DNA of 11,135 nucleotides, from positions 1 through 11,135 of the forward strand of contig JALVXV010000148.1 of assembly GCA_027038235.1 (NCBI GenBank), read 5' to 3'. The stretch comes from Campylobacterales bacterium (lineage in GTDB: Bacteria > Campylobacterota > Campylobacteria > Campylobacterales > JALSKU01). Both the position numbers and the translations under genes were made by a program. Each line of letters opens with the position of its first letter. Positions within the stretch are counted from its first letter, which is position 1. The notes under the pieces are model-generated. The model was not told the DNA's origin. It was given only the letters and a program-made list of their open reading frames with translations, and made no database searches. Of this stretch, positions 1 to 7,674 are shown piece after piece.

Positions 1-560
1 GTATATAGATGGCAAAATGGGATATTAATGGGTATTGCTAGATGAGAGTAAATATAGTTTATTGCTGTCTTGCTTGAATAGACTCTTATTCTTAGACCCT
101 CAAGATCTTTTGGAGTAAGTATAAGTCTATTGGAGGTAAATTGTGTAAAGCCATTGTCCCAAGCCCCAAGTAGTACAAAACCACTATTTTTAAAATCTTG
201 CAAAATATTTTTATTGTTTGAAGGATCAAAAAGGGCATGTATTTTATCTATATCTTTAAATAAAAATGGGGTATTAAAAAAATCCAACTTTGGTATATAG
301 GTGGCAAATTTAGTTAGAGCCGGGGCTAACATTTGTATATCTTTAGAGCTATTTATCACTCTTAACATTTGTACATCAGAATTTTCTTCATTGATCTCTA
401 CTTTGACTACTATCTCACCTTTGCTTATCTCTTTTACTCTCTTTGCAAAGTATAGTGCTGCTTTTGTTTTAGGAGTATTCTCTTTGGTAACTATTGGAAA
501 ATGTATAGTAAGTGTTGCATATAGATAAAAGGGTAGCAGTAGTAAAAAAAATTTTATCAT
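1..560 (-). CDS. TRAP/DctP-type periplasmic solute-binding protein, N-terminal part (cut by window edge)
   Basis: The visible part is 186 codons and runs off the left edge without a stop. Residues 1-15 form a short signal peptide (KFF, then a run of Leu, ending LYA), so the mature protein should be periplasmic. The rest follows the DctP (TRAP solute receptor) pattern: a FPIVTKENTPK strand near 21-31, the PKLDFFNTPFLFKD segment at 90-103, GAWDNGFTQFTSN at 132-144, and TPKDLEGLRIRVYSS at 149-163. Arg159 lies where the family's carboxylate-binding Arg normally sits. The stretch before LY at 181-186 reads PFCHLY, where the family usually has an acidic residue, so the ligand may differ from a classical C4-dicarboxylate. 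The ATG overlaps the stop of the upstream cyclase as ATGA, with AAGAG about six bases ahead, indicating translational coupling. No TRAP permease is visible, though one could lie beyond the edge. A C-terminal fusion to a signalling domain cannot be excluded because only about half of the usual length is present. Confidence 0.82.
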   Translation of the reverse strand, partial: MIKFFLLLLPFYLYATLTIHFPIVTKENTPKTKAALYFAKRVKEISKGEIVVKVEINEENSDVQMLRVINSSKDIQMLAPALTKFATYIPKLDFFNTPFLFKDIDKIHALFDPSNNKNILQDFKNSGFVLLGAWDNGFTQFTSNRLILTPKDLEGLRIRVYSSKTAINYIYSHLAIPINIPFCHLY

Positions 561-1933
561 AAATCACTCTTTTCTATTCTGATATAATCAATATCCTCAT
601 AAAAGATAACATCTCCTTTATGAGTTTTTTTAACTTTATAAAGAGCTAAGTCAGCCTTTTTAAATAACTCTTCAAAATTTTGATAAGGCTCTATCTCAAC
701 TGAACCTATACTAACAGAGACCACTTTTTTCATATCATTATCAAAACTCTTTTGTAACTTAAAGAGCTTATTGTTGATCTCTTTTAGAGCACTTTTTATC
801 TCATCTTTTGTATATGATGTTAGCATAATAAACTCATCACCTCCCCATCTTCCTAGTATGCAATCTTGGAAATATTTTTTTACCGATAAGACAAACTCTT
901 TTAAGATGATATCTCCAATATGATGTCCAAAATTATCATTGATATATTTAAAATTGTCCAAATCCAAAAGAGAGAGTCTTAGATAGGAGCTAGATTTGAG
1001 TTTATTTTCAAAAGCATATCTATTTAAAGTCCCAGTTAGTTTATCATATCTTGCATTTGTGCTATACTCATTATATAGTCTATCAGCAATTTTTATCTTT
1101 GTATAAAAAAACCAGTAAAAAAGGGAGGTTATAAGTATCAAAATAACAAGTAAGATCAAGATATTATAAAAGATAGATACCTCATATTTTTTTGTCTTAT
1201 CTATCACACTATCAGCAAATCTTTTTATCTTGTTTGAGTCTATCTTGATACCATAGAAAATATCCAAAAACTTTTCATACTCCATCATATAAAAATTCTC
1301 TTTGGTAAACTTTATCAAATCCTCTTTATTTTTGTAGATGACAATATTTGGGATAATTTTAATATAGTCATATAAAGATCTTCTTATCTCCTTTGATTTT
1401 AATGGATTGGCTATACTCTCACCTACTATATAGTAGCCTGTTTTATGGTTATATATAACTCCATATATTTTGTCATCAGTAGTTTTATTACAAACTCCAT
1501 ACCCATCTTCTATAGGATCACAAGGGAGCTCTATCTTTTTTTCTACACTAAGTATATCATTACTTGCTACTGCAACATGTTGTTGGTTGACTATTTTGAT
1601 AACTATTGGCAGAGTAAATAGATAATCTGTTAGAGATTTATTATTTTTTACAACAGGAATCAAACTATTTATACTATTTATATAGCTTAAAACTTGCTCT
1701 TTTTTTATATTTACATGGTTGTTAAATAGTTGCTCTTTTTTATTTTTTACCATATCTTTTATCAAATTAAGATATTTTAAATTTGCTTTATACTCATCTT
1801 CATATCTACTAATAGATATATCATTTAGCACCTCACTAGAATATCTATGCTCAACATAAAAAAGCATTATCACAAAAAGAGCGATAATAAATAGTGTAAT
1901 AAATGTAATGTAAAAAAAGAGTCGTTTTACCAT
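557..1933 (-). CDS. Membrane-bound diguanylate cyclase with periplasmic sensor domain and intact GGDEF
   Basis: The protein has 458 residues. TM1 is at about 5-26, a periplasmic sensor region of unrecognised fold spans about 27-253, TM2 is at about 254-277, and a GGDEF domain covers about 292-446. The catalytic features are intact: DLDNFKYIND at 324-333 (Asp324 for metal, Asn332 for guanine), GHHIGD at 336-341, and GGDEF at 364-368. The family makes c-di-GMP from two GTP. The position of the usual RxxD inhibitory site reads FQDC (355-358), so classical product inhibition is probably absent. The periplasmic region has two cysteines, Cys138 and Cys148, that could form a disulfide. There is no HAMP or PAS domain after TM2. 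The start overlaps the 3' end of the upstream binding-protein gene by 7 nt and has no obvious Shine-Dalgarno sequence, so translation is probably coupled. The stop overlaps the ATG of the TRAP-type gene. Enzyme class is secure; the signal sensed is unknown. Confidence 0.93.
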   Translation of the reverse strand: MVKRLFFYITFITLFIIALFVIMLFYVEHRYSSEVLNDISISRYEDEYKANLKYLNLIKDMVKNKKEQLFNNHVNIKKEQVLSYINSINSLIPVVKNNKSLTDYLFTLPIVIKIVNQQHVAVASNDILSVEKKIELPCDPIEDGYGVCNKTTDDKIYGVIYNHKTGYYIVGESIANPLKSKEIRRSLYDYIKIIPNIVIYKNKEDLIKFTKENFYMMEYEKFLDIFYGIKIDSNKIKRFADSVIDKTKKYEVSIFYNILILLVILILITSLFYWFFYTKIKIADRLYNEYSTNARYDKLTGTLNRYAFENKLKSSSYLRLSLLDLDNFKYINDNFGHHIGDIILKEFVLSVKKYFQDCILGRWGGDEFIMLTSYTKDEIKSALKEINNKLFKLQKSFDNDMKKVVSVSIGSVEIEPYQNFEELFKKADLALYKVKKTHKGDVIFYEDIDYIRIEKSDL

Positions 1934-2886
1934 ATATAATCTTTTACATAGCTTTTAATAAACCACTTTGGCATCTTAAATCCAACCTCCTTTGCTCTTT
2001 TTACATTTATAAAAAAGATGCACTCTTTTATATCTTCGATCTTTTGTTTATGATTCTTTTTATAATTTAGAAAAATATTAGCCAACTGCTTACCACTTTG
2101 ATAAAAATTTGCTCCCCCAAATCCTAAAAATCCTAACTTTGTAAAGATATTGTTGATAGAAAAGTCAGGCTTTTTTATATTGTTTAAAAATATATATTCA
2201 TGCTCTTTTAGGCTACTTTTTTTACCATTTTTATCATAAATGCTCATAGCAAATGGCATAAAAAGTGTATATTTTGGATCGCTATTTACTCTTTTAGTCT
2301 CTCTTTCTAGCTCCTCTATATTGTTTATATGGATAAAATCTAACATTTGAAAAAACTTGGTATCTTTAAGCTCCAATTTAATTTGCAATTTAAGCACTTT
2401 CCCTACACCATTGCCATAGAAAAATGCTATCTTCTTTATAGGTTTTATCTTATTAAAAACCTCTAAAACCTTCTTTGCAAATATATTTTCTCGCACACCA
2501 CTTATATTTTTTGTTAAATTATACTCTTTTTCATATCTACTATAGGGATAATTAAGCCCACTAAAAAAGATATGTTTTCCCTGTTTACTGGCTGGAATAC
2601 CAACCATTTTAAAGGCATCATCATCAATAACTACAACAGAGCTATATTTATTTAGATTTGATAAGATATCTTTAACCCTCTTCTTTACACTCTCTTTGGG
2701 TGTAGCTCTAGTATCTAAAAAGTATATATCAAAATCATCCCTTTTATAACCTTTTTCATAGACAGAATTTAAAAAGCCATATAGTTGAGGCTCTCCACAT
2801 TGGTCATGTTTGGAGTAGGAGTTGACTATCAATATCTTTGCAAAAATAAGCTCACACAGTAGTAAAATAGATATAAAAAACTTCAT
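1927..2886 (-). CDS. Stand-alone periplasmic substrate-binding protein of the ABC_sub_bind type
   Basis: The protein has 319 residues. A signal peptide covers 1-16 (MKFF, hydrophobic core, cut after IFA), so it should be periplasmic. The pattern fits the periplasmic-binding family ABC_sub_bind (PF04392 type): an N-terminal KILIVNSY strand at 17-24, a second strand VVVIDDDAF at 84-92, an FFSGLNYP turn at 107-114, KKIAFFYGNG at 151-160 opening the second lobe, LFMPFAM at 208-214, GFLGFGGANFYQSGKQLANI at 252-271, and the C-terminal NVKRAKEVGFKMPKWF at 294-309. In many bacteria such domains are the extracytoplasmic sensors of histidine kinases or GGDEF proteins; here the domain is a separate gene between a phosphodiesterase and a cyclase. 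The ATG directly abuts the upstream TAG, with AAAGGA about seven bases ahead. No ABC permease or ATPase accompanies it, which argues for a sensory rather than a transport role (inference). The ligand is unknown. Confidence 0.8.
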   Translation of the reverse strand: MKFFISILLLCELIFAKILIVNSYSKHDQCGEPQLYGFLNSVYEKGYKRDDFDIYFLDTRATPKESVKKRVKDILSNLNKYSSVVVIDDDAFKMVGIPASKQGKHIFFSGLNYPYSRYEKEYNLTKNISGVRENIFAKKVLEVFNKIKPIKKIAFFYGNGVGKVLKLQIKLELKDTKFFQMLDFIHINNIEELERETKRVNSDPKYTLFMPFAMSIYDKNGKKSSLKEHEYIFLNNIKKPDFSINNIFTKLGFLGFGGANFYQSGKQLANIFLNYKKNHKQKIEDIKECIFFINVKRAKEVGFKMPKWFIKSYVKDYIW

Positions 2887-5091
2887 CTAGTGATCCTTTA
2901 TATATGGCATGGGCTTTCCAAAATAGTATCCTTGAGAATACTCTATGTTTAGATTTCTTATTTTATCATAAATTTCTTTATTCTCTACAAATTCTGCTGT
3001 AACTTTTACTCCAAGCTTATGTGCAAAATTTGTTATTGTCTGTACTATAAGATAACTTTTTTCACTATCTAAAATAGTTTTTATATACTTTCCATCAATT
3101 TTTATCACATCAATATCAAGTTCAGCGATCCTTTCAAAATTAGAGTAATCAACTCCAAAATCATCTATTGCTAGAGAAAAACCAGCTCTTTTTAACTCTT
3201 TGATCTGCTCTATATTACTCTTTGTTTCCTCATTTGTAATGCCCTCTAAAATTTCAAGCATAACCCTTTTTGGTTTTACACCATATTTTGAAGTTAGATT
3301 TAGTAAATTATCAAGCAATCTATTTGTCAAAAGATCATCCTCAGTAATATTTATAGATATTATAAGATCACTATATTTGCTTATCTCTTTTATAGATCTT
3401 TCTAGCATTATTTTGGTCATTTCATAAGAGAAACCACCATTTTTAGCAATATTGATAAAATAGTAAGGTGGATAGATCTCATTTTCATATTGTAATCTTG
3501 CTAGAGATTCATACTTTACAACTTTGCCACTTTTATTGTCGATGATAGGTTGAAAGTATGGTACTATCTTAGCCTCATTTTGGGTAAAGAGAGCATCATA
3601 TAGGATGTTGTTAAACTTTATATAGTTCTCTCTATTTTTACCCCTCTGTTTATTTTCATCATAAAATATATAATTTGCATAAGTTATCTTTTTTGCCTCT
3701 TGAAGGGCTATAGTTAATTTTTTATAAATTTTACCATTTAAGCTATTTTCACAGACTCCAAATCTAAAGGAGAGTCTTAACTTGATACCTTTATCTTTTA
3801 TATTTAGGGTATTGTTATAAAAATAGTTACTTAAAAACTCAATATCTTTTTGATAATCATTTGATAAAAACAGAAACTCATCTGCATTCAATCGATAGAT
3901 TCTTTTATCAAGTAGCTTCATAAATAAGATAGCCATCTGTTTAAGTACAAGATCTCCAACTTCAAAACCATAGATACCATTGATATTGGAAAATCCTTTA
4001 ATATTTAGCAATACTATGTATTTGTCGCTACTTTTTTTCCTGTCTATGTCAAATATCTCTTTATTATAAGTATTTGTTAGCTGATCTTTGTATAGGAGTT
4101 GAATATTTTTTTCAGTAGCATCTTTAACCTTCTTATCAAGTGTCAAGATGAGTTTTAAATTGTTTTTGTATGATTTGTAAAGTAGATAAACAAGGGTAAT
4201 AAAGAGCATGGTTGCTATAGAAAAAATGGTGTATAAGATAGTTTCTGTTTTTTTAAGCAGACTTCTATCCTCTATAAAAGCTAGAACATATCCCAAAGTA
4301 TTTCCATAAAAATTTTTAATATGTACTACAGATATATAATAACCACTTTTAAAAAAGCCACCAATATATTTTGGAGTATTTTGGATAAAATAATCTACCC
4401 CATACTCCTTTAATAGACTATTTACATCTTTATCTATATCTCTATTTGCAATATTGTATCCATCTATGAAGTTATGCGAAAGGGGTTTGATTAACTCCTT
4501 TGTGTATCTCTTATCAATAATGATAGCACTATTTATACCTTGAGTCTCCTTTAGAGTTTTAGATATAGACTCAAAATGCAACATAACTTCAACAGCTCCA
4601 TAGAGATGGTTGTTTTTGTCAAATATGGGAGCTATGCTTTTAAATGCTATATTATAAGGTGTAATCTCAATATTGCTTATAAGATTTTTATTTTTAAAAA
4701 CTCTTTTTAAATTTCTATCCTCTTTTAAAGGGGGTTTACTTTTCCATGATATGTATAGATGTTTCATATCTTTATCATACACTCTTATCCAGAGATTATC
4801 TTTTGTTGTAAATAAAAATATCGTCTTTCCTATTATGCTCTCTACCTTGTAGTTTTGCTTATTTATGATAGCTTTGGCAAACTCTTTATCGATAGCTATT
4901 CTAGTAGCTATAGTAGCGGTCAATCTCTTCTGATTGTTTATTAGTTGCTTTACATAGTTGTTTGTAAAATTTACAGGATCTTTTTGTGACTTTTCTATAA
5001 AACTCTCTAAAGTATATACAAATAGCACCAGTAGCATAGTAAATAGTAACAATAGAGTAACAATCGGTGCAATTTTGCCTATACTTTTCAT
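2887..5091 (-). CDS. Cache-type membrane sensor with degenerate GGDEF and intact EAL (c-di-GMP phosphodiesterase)
   Basis: The protein has 734 residues. TM1 is at about 8-27, a periplasmic Cache-like region spans about 30-280, TM2 is at about 284-306, followed by a short helix, a GGDEF-like domain at about 330-476, and an EAL domain at about 495-731. The GGDEF motif has become NADEF (402-406), and the metal-binding Asp is replaced in LLNIKGF (Asn363), so cyclase activity should be lost, although GTP could still bind as a regulator. The EAL domain keeps the residues known to be needed in RocR-type enzymes at matching spacing: Glu528 (in ESL), Asn581, Glu613, Glu616, Asp643, Asp644, Lys664, Glu700, Glu703 and Gln720. 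Departures are ESL for EAL, DDFGVD for DDFGTG, and AEFVE for AEGVE. It probably hydrolyses c-di-GMP to pGpG. It starts 15 nt after mnmG with only a weak ribosome-binding site, and its TAG abuts the next gene's ATG. The stimulus is unknown. Confidence 0.92.
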   Translation of the reverse strand: MKSIGKIAPIVTLLLLFTMLLVLFVYTLESFIEKSQKDPVNFTNNYVKQLINNQKRLTATIATRIAIDKEFAKAIINKQNYKVESIIGKTIFLFTTKDNLWIRVYDKDMKHLYISWKSKPPLKEDRNLKRVFKNKNLISNIEITPYNIAFKSIAPIFDKNNHLYGAVEVMLHFESISKTLKETQGINSAIIIDKRYTKELIKPLSHNFIDGYNIANRDIDKDVNSLLKEYGVDYFIQNTPKYIGGFFKSGYYISVVHIKNFYGNTLGYVLAFIEDRSLLKKTETILYTIFSIATMLFITLVYLLYKSYKNNLKLILTLDKKVKDATEKNIQLLYKDQLTNTYNKEIFDIDRKKSSDKYIVLLNIKGFSNINGIYGFEVGDLVLKQMAILFMKLLDKRIYRLNADEFLFLSNDYQKDIEFLSNYFYNNTLNIKDKGIKLRLSFRFGVCENSLNGKIYKKLTIALQEAKKITYANYIFYDENKQRGKNRENYIKFNNILYDALFTQNEAKIVPYFQPIIDNKSGKVVKYESLARLQYENEIYPPYYFINIAKNGGFSYEMTKIMLERSIKEISKYSDLIISINITEDDLLTNRLLDNLLNLTSKYGVKPKRVMLEILEGITNEETKSNIEQIKELKRAGFSLAIDDFGVDYSNFERIAELDIDVIKIDGKYIKTILDSEKSYLIVQTITNFAHKLGVKVTAEFVENKEIYDKIRNLNIEYSQGYYFGKPMPYIKDH

Positions 5092-5106
5092 CTTTTTTAA
5101 AAGCCT

Positions 5107-6975
5107 TTAACTATTTTTGTTGTGCAACTTTATATATATCTGAAGTATATCTATAGCTGCAGGGGTAATACCACTTATCTGACTTGCTGCAAATAAAGAG
5201 GGTGGCTTTATCTTTTTTAACTTCTCTTTTACCTCGCTACTTAGCCCTGAGATTTTATCAATATTTAAATCATTTGGAATTTTCATATTGATCAAACCCT
5301 TCATCTTATCAATTTGCTCTTTTTGCTTTCTTATGTAGTTAGCATATTTTGCCTCTATTAAGATCTGCTCTTTGATCTCTTTTGGCAACTCTTTAAGATC
5401 TTTAACCAATCTATCAAGTTTTTCAAGAGTAAAACTCTTTCTTGCTACTATCTTTTTAAGTTCAACTTTATCTGAGATAGCATCCTCATCTATCTCTTTT
5501 AGAAAGCTATTATTTGCTTTAGAGGGTGTTAAAAATCTCTCTTCAAGTAGGGCAACTCCTCTATTAGTCTGCTCTTTCTTGTAAAGCATTTTACCATAAG
5601 TTGTCTCATCAATCAACCCAAGCTTATATCCATACTTCATAAGTCTTAGATCTGCATTATCCTCTCTTAAAAGTAGTCTATACTCTGCTCTACTAGTAAA
5701 CATTCTATATGGCTCTTTTGTCCCTTTTGTTACCAAATCATCGATCAAAACTCCTATGTAAGCCTCATCTCTTCTAAGGATGAGAGGCTCTTTATCTTCA
5801 AGGCTTAAAGTTGCATTTATACCTGCAATCAGCCCTTGGGCAGCAGCCTCTTCATATCCAGTTGTTCCATTTATTTGACCAGCACAGTAAAGACCCTCAA
5901 TTTTTTTGGTTTCTAAAGAGTGTTTAAGCTCAGTAGGATCAACAAAATCATACTCTATAGCATAACCATATCTTACTATCTTTGCATTTTCTAAGCCTCT
6001 TATGGTGTGTAGCATTTCAAGCTGAGTATCTACAGGTAGTGATGTAGTAAGTCCATTTATATAGTACTCTGTTGCCTCCTTTGTTTGAGGTTCTATAAAA
6101 AGATGGTGTCTCTCTTTCTCTCTAAAACGATTTATCTTATCTTCGATACTAGGGCAGTATCTAGGTCCTACCCCCTCTATTTGCCCTGTGAATAGAGGAG
6201 CTCTATAAAAATTGTTTTCTATGATTTGATGGGTGGTTTCATTGGTATAAGTTATATAGCAGGGTAACTGTTTAGGGTTGAAATTGAGTCTATTTGTTCT
6301 AAAGCTAAAAGGGAGTGGCGGTATATCTCCATCTTGAAGCTCCATTTTTGAAAAATCAATACTCTTAGCATCGATTCTAGGACAGGTACCTGTTTTTAAT
6401 CTTTGTATATTTAGTCCAAGTTGTTTTAAATTTTCACTAAGTTTATTTGATGGAAATTCACCAAATCTTCCTGCTTTTTGCTTGAACTCTCCTACATGGA
6501 TAACTCCCTTCATGAATGTTCCAGTTGTTATGATAATTTTTTTAGCATGGTAGTGATTTTTAAGATTGGTTATAACTCCAGCAACCTTACCATTTTTTAC
6601 AATTATCTCATCTACTATCTCCTGTTTTAGACTTAAGTTGGGAGTATTTAAACAGATATTTCTTGCAAACATTTTATATCTATCCATATCTATTTGGGCT
6701 CTACTTCCTCTAACAGCAGGTCCTTTTGATGCATTTAGAGTTCTAAATTGGATAGCCGTATTATCGGTAGTGATACCCATTTGACCACCAAGTGCATCTA
6801 TCTCCTTTACAAGATGACCTTTTGCTAAGCCTCCTATGGCAGGGTTGCAACTAGCAGCTCCAATTTGCTCTACAAGTATAGTAATAAGCAAAGTTTTTTT
6901 ACCCATTCTTGCACTACTTAAAGCTGCCTCTATACCAGCATGACCTCCACCAATGACAATAGTGTCAAATTTCAT
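5107..6975 (-). CDS. mnmG: tRNA uridine-5-carboxymethylaminomethyl modification enzyme MnmG (GidA)
   Basis: With MnmE, this FAD enzyme installs the carboxymethylaminomethyl group on U34 of several tRNAs. From the ATG at 6975 it has 622 residues, close to the family's usual length. Visible motifs are the FAD-binding GGGHAG at 9-14, CNPAIGG at 43-49, LNASKGPAVRGSRAQID at 80-96, LKTGTCPR at 193-200, PRYCPSIEDK at 271-280 (the second conserved Cys, 274), the AGQINGTTGYEEAAAQG block at 365-381, and the C-terminal helical region with EAKYANYIRKQ at 541-551 and SGITPAAIDIL at 601-611. A longer reading from TTG at 6987 is open, but GGAG sits six to seven bases before the ATG at 6975, and the MKFDTIVIGGG N-terminus fits the family. 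It is the first gene of the leftward unit, preceded by its own extended -10 promoter, and no terminator separates it from the c-di-GMP genes. Confidence 0.98.
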   Translation of the reverse strand: MKFDTIVIGGGHAGIEAALSSARMGKKTLLITILVEQIGAASCNPAIGGLAKGHLVKEIDALGGQMGITTDNTAIQFRTLNASKGPAVRGSRAQIDMDRYKMFARNICLNTPNLSLKQEIVDEIIVKNGKVAGVITNLKNHYHAKKIIITTGTFMKGVIHVGEFKQKAGRFGEFPSNKLSENLKQLGLNIQRLKTGTCPRIDAKSIDFSKMELQDGDIPPLPFSFRTNRLNFNPKQLPCYITYTNETTHQIIENNFYRAPLFTGQIEGVGPRYCPSIEDKINRFREKERHHLFIEPQTKEATEYYINGLTTSLPVDTQLEMLHTIRGLENAKIVRYGYAIEYDFVDPTELKHSLETKKIEGLYCAGQINGTTGYEEAAAQGLIAGINATLSLEDKEPLILRRDEAYIGVLIDDLVTKGTKEPYRMFTSRAEYRLLLREDNADLRLMKYGYKLGLIDETTYGKMLYKKEQTNRGVALLEERFLTPSKANNSFLKEIDEDAISDKVELKKIVARKSFTLEKLDRLVKDLKELPKEIKEQILIEAKYANYIRKQKEQIDKMKGLINMKIPNDLNIDKISGLSSEVKEKLKKIKPPSLFAASQISGITPAAIDILQIYIKLHNKNS

Positions 6976-6981
6976 ATATAT

Positions 6982-6985
6982 CTCC
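6982..6985 (-). promoter_or_regulatory. Shine-Dalgarno of mnmG that fixes the ATG at 6975
   Basis: The minus strand reads TTGGAGATATATATG. GGAG lies six bases before the ATG at 6975-6973. The same G-rich stretch overlaps the alternative TTG codon at 6987, which would therefore have no ribosome-binding site of its own. Confidence 0.75.
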
Positions 6986-7020
6986 AAAAATTAATTATCC
7001 CAATTCTATATCAATATTTT

Positions 7021-7029
7021 ATTATAACA
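7021..7029 (-). promoter_or_regulatory. Extended -10 promoter for mnmG and the leftward genes
   Basis: The minus strand reads TGTTATAAT here, an exact TATAAT hexamer (7026-7021) preceded by a TG one base upstream. Transcription would start near 7014, leaving a leader of about 39 nt before the mnmG ATG. No good -35 box is visible, as is common in Campylobacterota. The call rests on sequence match and position only. Confidence 0.6.
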
Positions 7030-7033
7030 TTTT

Positions 7034-7042
7034 TGCTATAAT
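7034..7042 (+). promoter_or_regulatory. Extended -10 promoter for ribE and the rightward genes
   Basis: The plus strand reads TGCTATAAT, an exact TATAAT hexamer (7037-7042) preceded by TG. The expected transcription start is near 7049, giving a leader of about 20 nt before the ribE TTG at 7069. The upstream sequence is A/T-rich and holds no clear -35 box. It lies only about 10 bases from the oppositely directed mnmG -10 box. Confidence 0.65.
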
Positions 7043-7058
7043 ATAGAACTTATTTAAA

Positions 7059-7063
7059 AAGGG
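7059..7063 (+). promoter_or_regulatory. Shine-Dalgarno supporting the TTG start of ribE
   Basis: AAGGG ends five bases before TTG at 7069. The competing GTG at 7063 is formed partly from this same G-run, so it would lack a properly spaced ribosome-binding site. Confidence 0.5.
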
Positions 7064-7068
7064 TGATT

Positions 7069-7674
7069 TTGTTTACAGGATTGATAAGAGAGATAGCTGA
7101 TTGTAAAGTAGAAAATGATAGATTGGTGATAAATGCATTTTATAAACCCTCTTTGGGTGATTCTATAGCGGTAAATGGGGCATGTTTAAGTGTAGTAAGC
7201 ATAAATAGTATAGGCTTTGAAGTAGAAATTTCTCATGAGAGTAAAAATATCATAGCTTTAGAAAATTATAACTCAAAGGTGCATATAGAACCAGCTATGA
7301 AACTAAGTGATAAAGTAGAGGGGCATATACTCCAAGGTCATATAGATACTACTGCGACTATAAAGAAGATGGTAAAAAAGGATAAAAGCCTTGATCTTTA
7401 CTTAGATATTTCAAAAGAGTATATAAAATTTATTGTTCCAAAAGGAAGTATAGCAGTTGATGGTGTAAGTTTGACTGTAAATGATGTATATAGTGATAGC
7501 TTTAGGCTAACTATTATCCCTATAACAGTACAAAACACACTCATAAAAGAGTATAAAATAGGAAGAAGAGTAAATATAGAGACAGATATGTTTGCAAGAT
7601 ATATTTATCATATTTTTAAAAAAGATAAAACTCTTAGCTGGGATGAGGTGGATAAGATAAATGCGATATTTTAA
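7069..7674 (+). CDS. ribE: Riboflavin synthase, alpha-type
   Basis: The enzyme makes riboflavin by dismutation of two 6,7-dimethyl-8-ribityllumazine molecules. The product has 201 residues and two tandem lumazine-binding barrels. The N-terminal barrel (about 1-95) shows MFTGLI at 1-6, DSIAVNGACL at 31-40 and EGHILQGHID at 84-93. The C-terminal barrel (about 96-185) shows GSIAVDGVSLTVND at 126-139, IIPITVQNTL at 149-158 and VNIETDMFARY at 168-178. The start is set at TTG 7069: it gives the family's MFTGLI N-terminus, and AAGGG lies about five bases ahead. The in-frame GTG at 7063 would add two residues but abuts the G-run. The C-terminal tail after the second barrel is short. The gene is first on the rightward unit, and its last 14 bases overlap a small ORF leading into pgeF. 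It is named ribE here; some annotations call it ribC or ribB depending on the organism. Confidence 0.95.
   Translation: MFTGLIREIADCKVENDRLVINAFYKPSLGDSIAVNGACLSVVSINSIGFEVEISHESKNIIALENYNSKVHIEPAMKLSDKVEGHILQGHIDTTATIKKMVKKDKSLDLYLDISKEYIKFIVPKGSIAVDGVSLTVNDVYSDSFRLTIIPITVQNTLIKEYKIGRRVNIETDMFARYIYHIFKKDKTLSWDEVDKINAIF

Noticed and set aside
301..528. Open frame on the plus strand (75 codons) with a hydrophobic product
   Set aside because: It lies antisense to the DctP-type gene, which shows clear family motifs in its own frame, and has no ribosome-binding site or homology signal.
3200..3427. Plus-strand open frame inside the EAL gene
   Set aside because: It is antisense to conserved EAL residues, so it is a shadow of that coding sequence.
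5372..5584. Plus-strand open frame inside mnmG
   Set aside because: It is antisense to the well-conserved C-terminal part of MnmG and has a Ser/Leu-rich shadow-like composition.
6566..6784. Plus-strand open frame inside mnmG
   Set aside because: It is antisense to the conserved N-terminal FAD region of MnmG.
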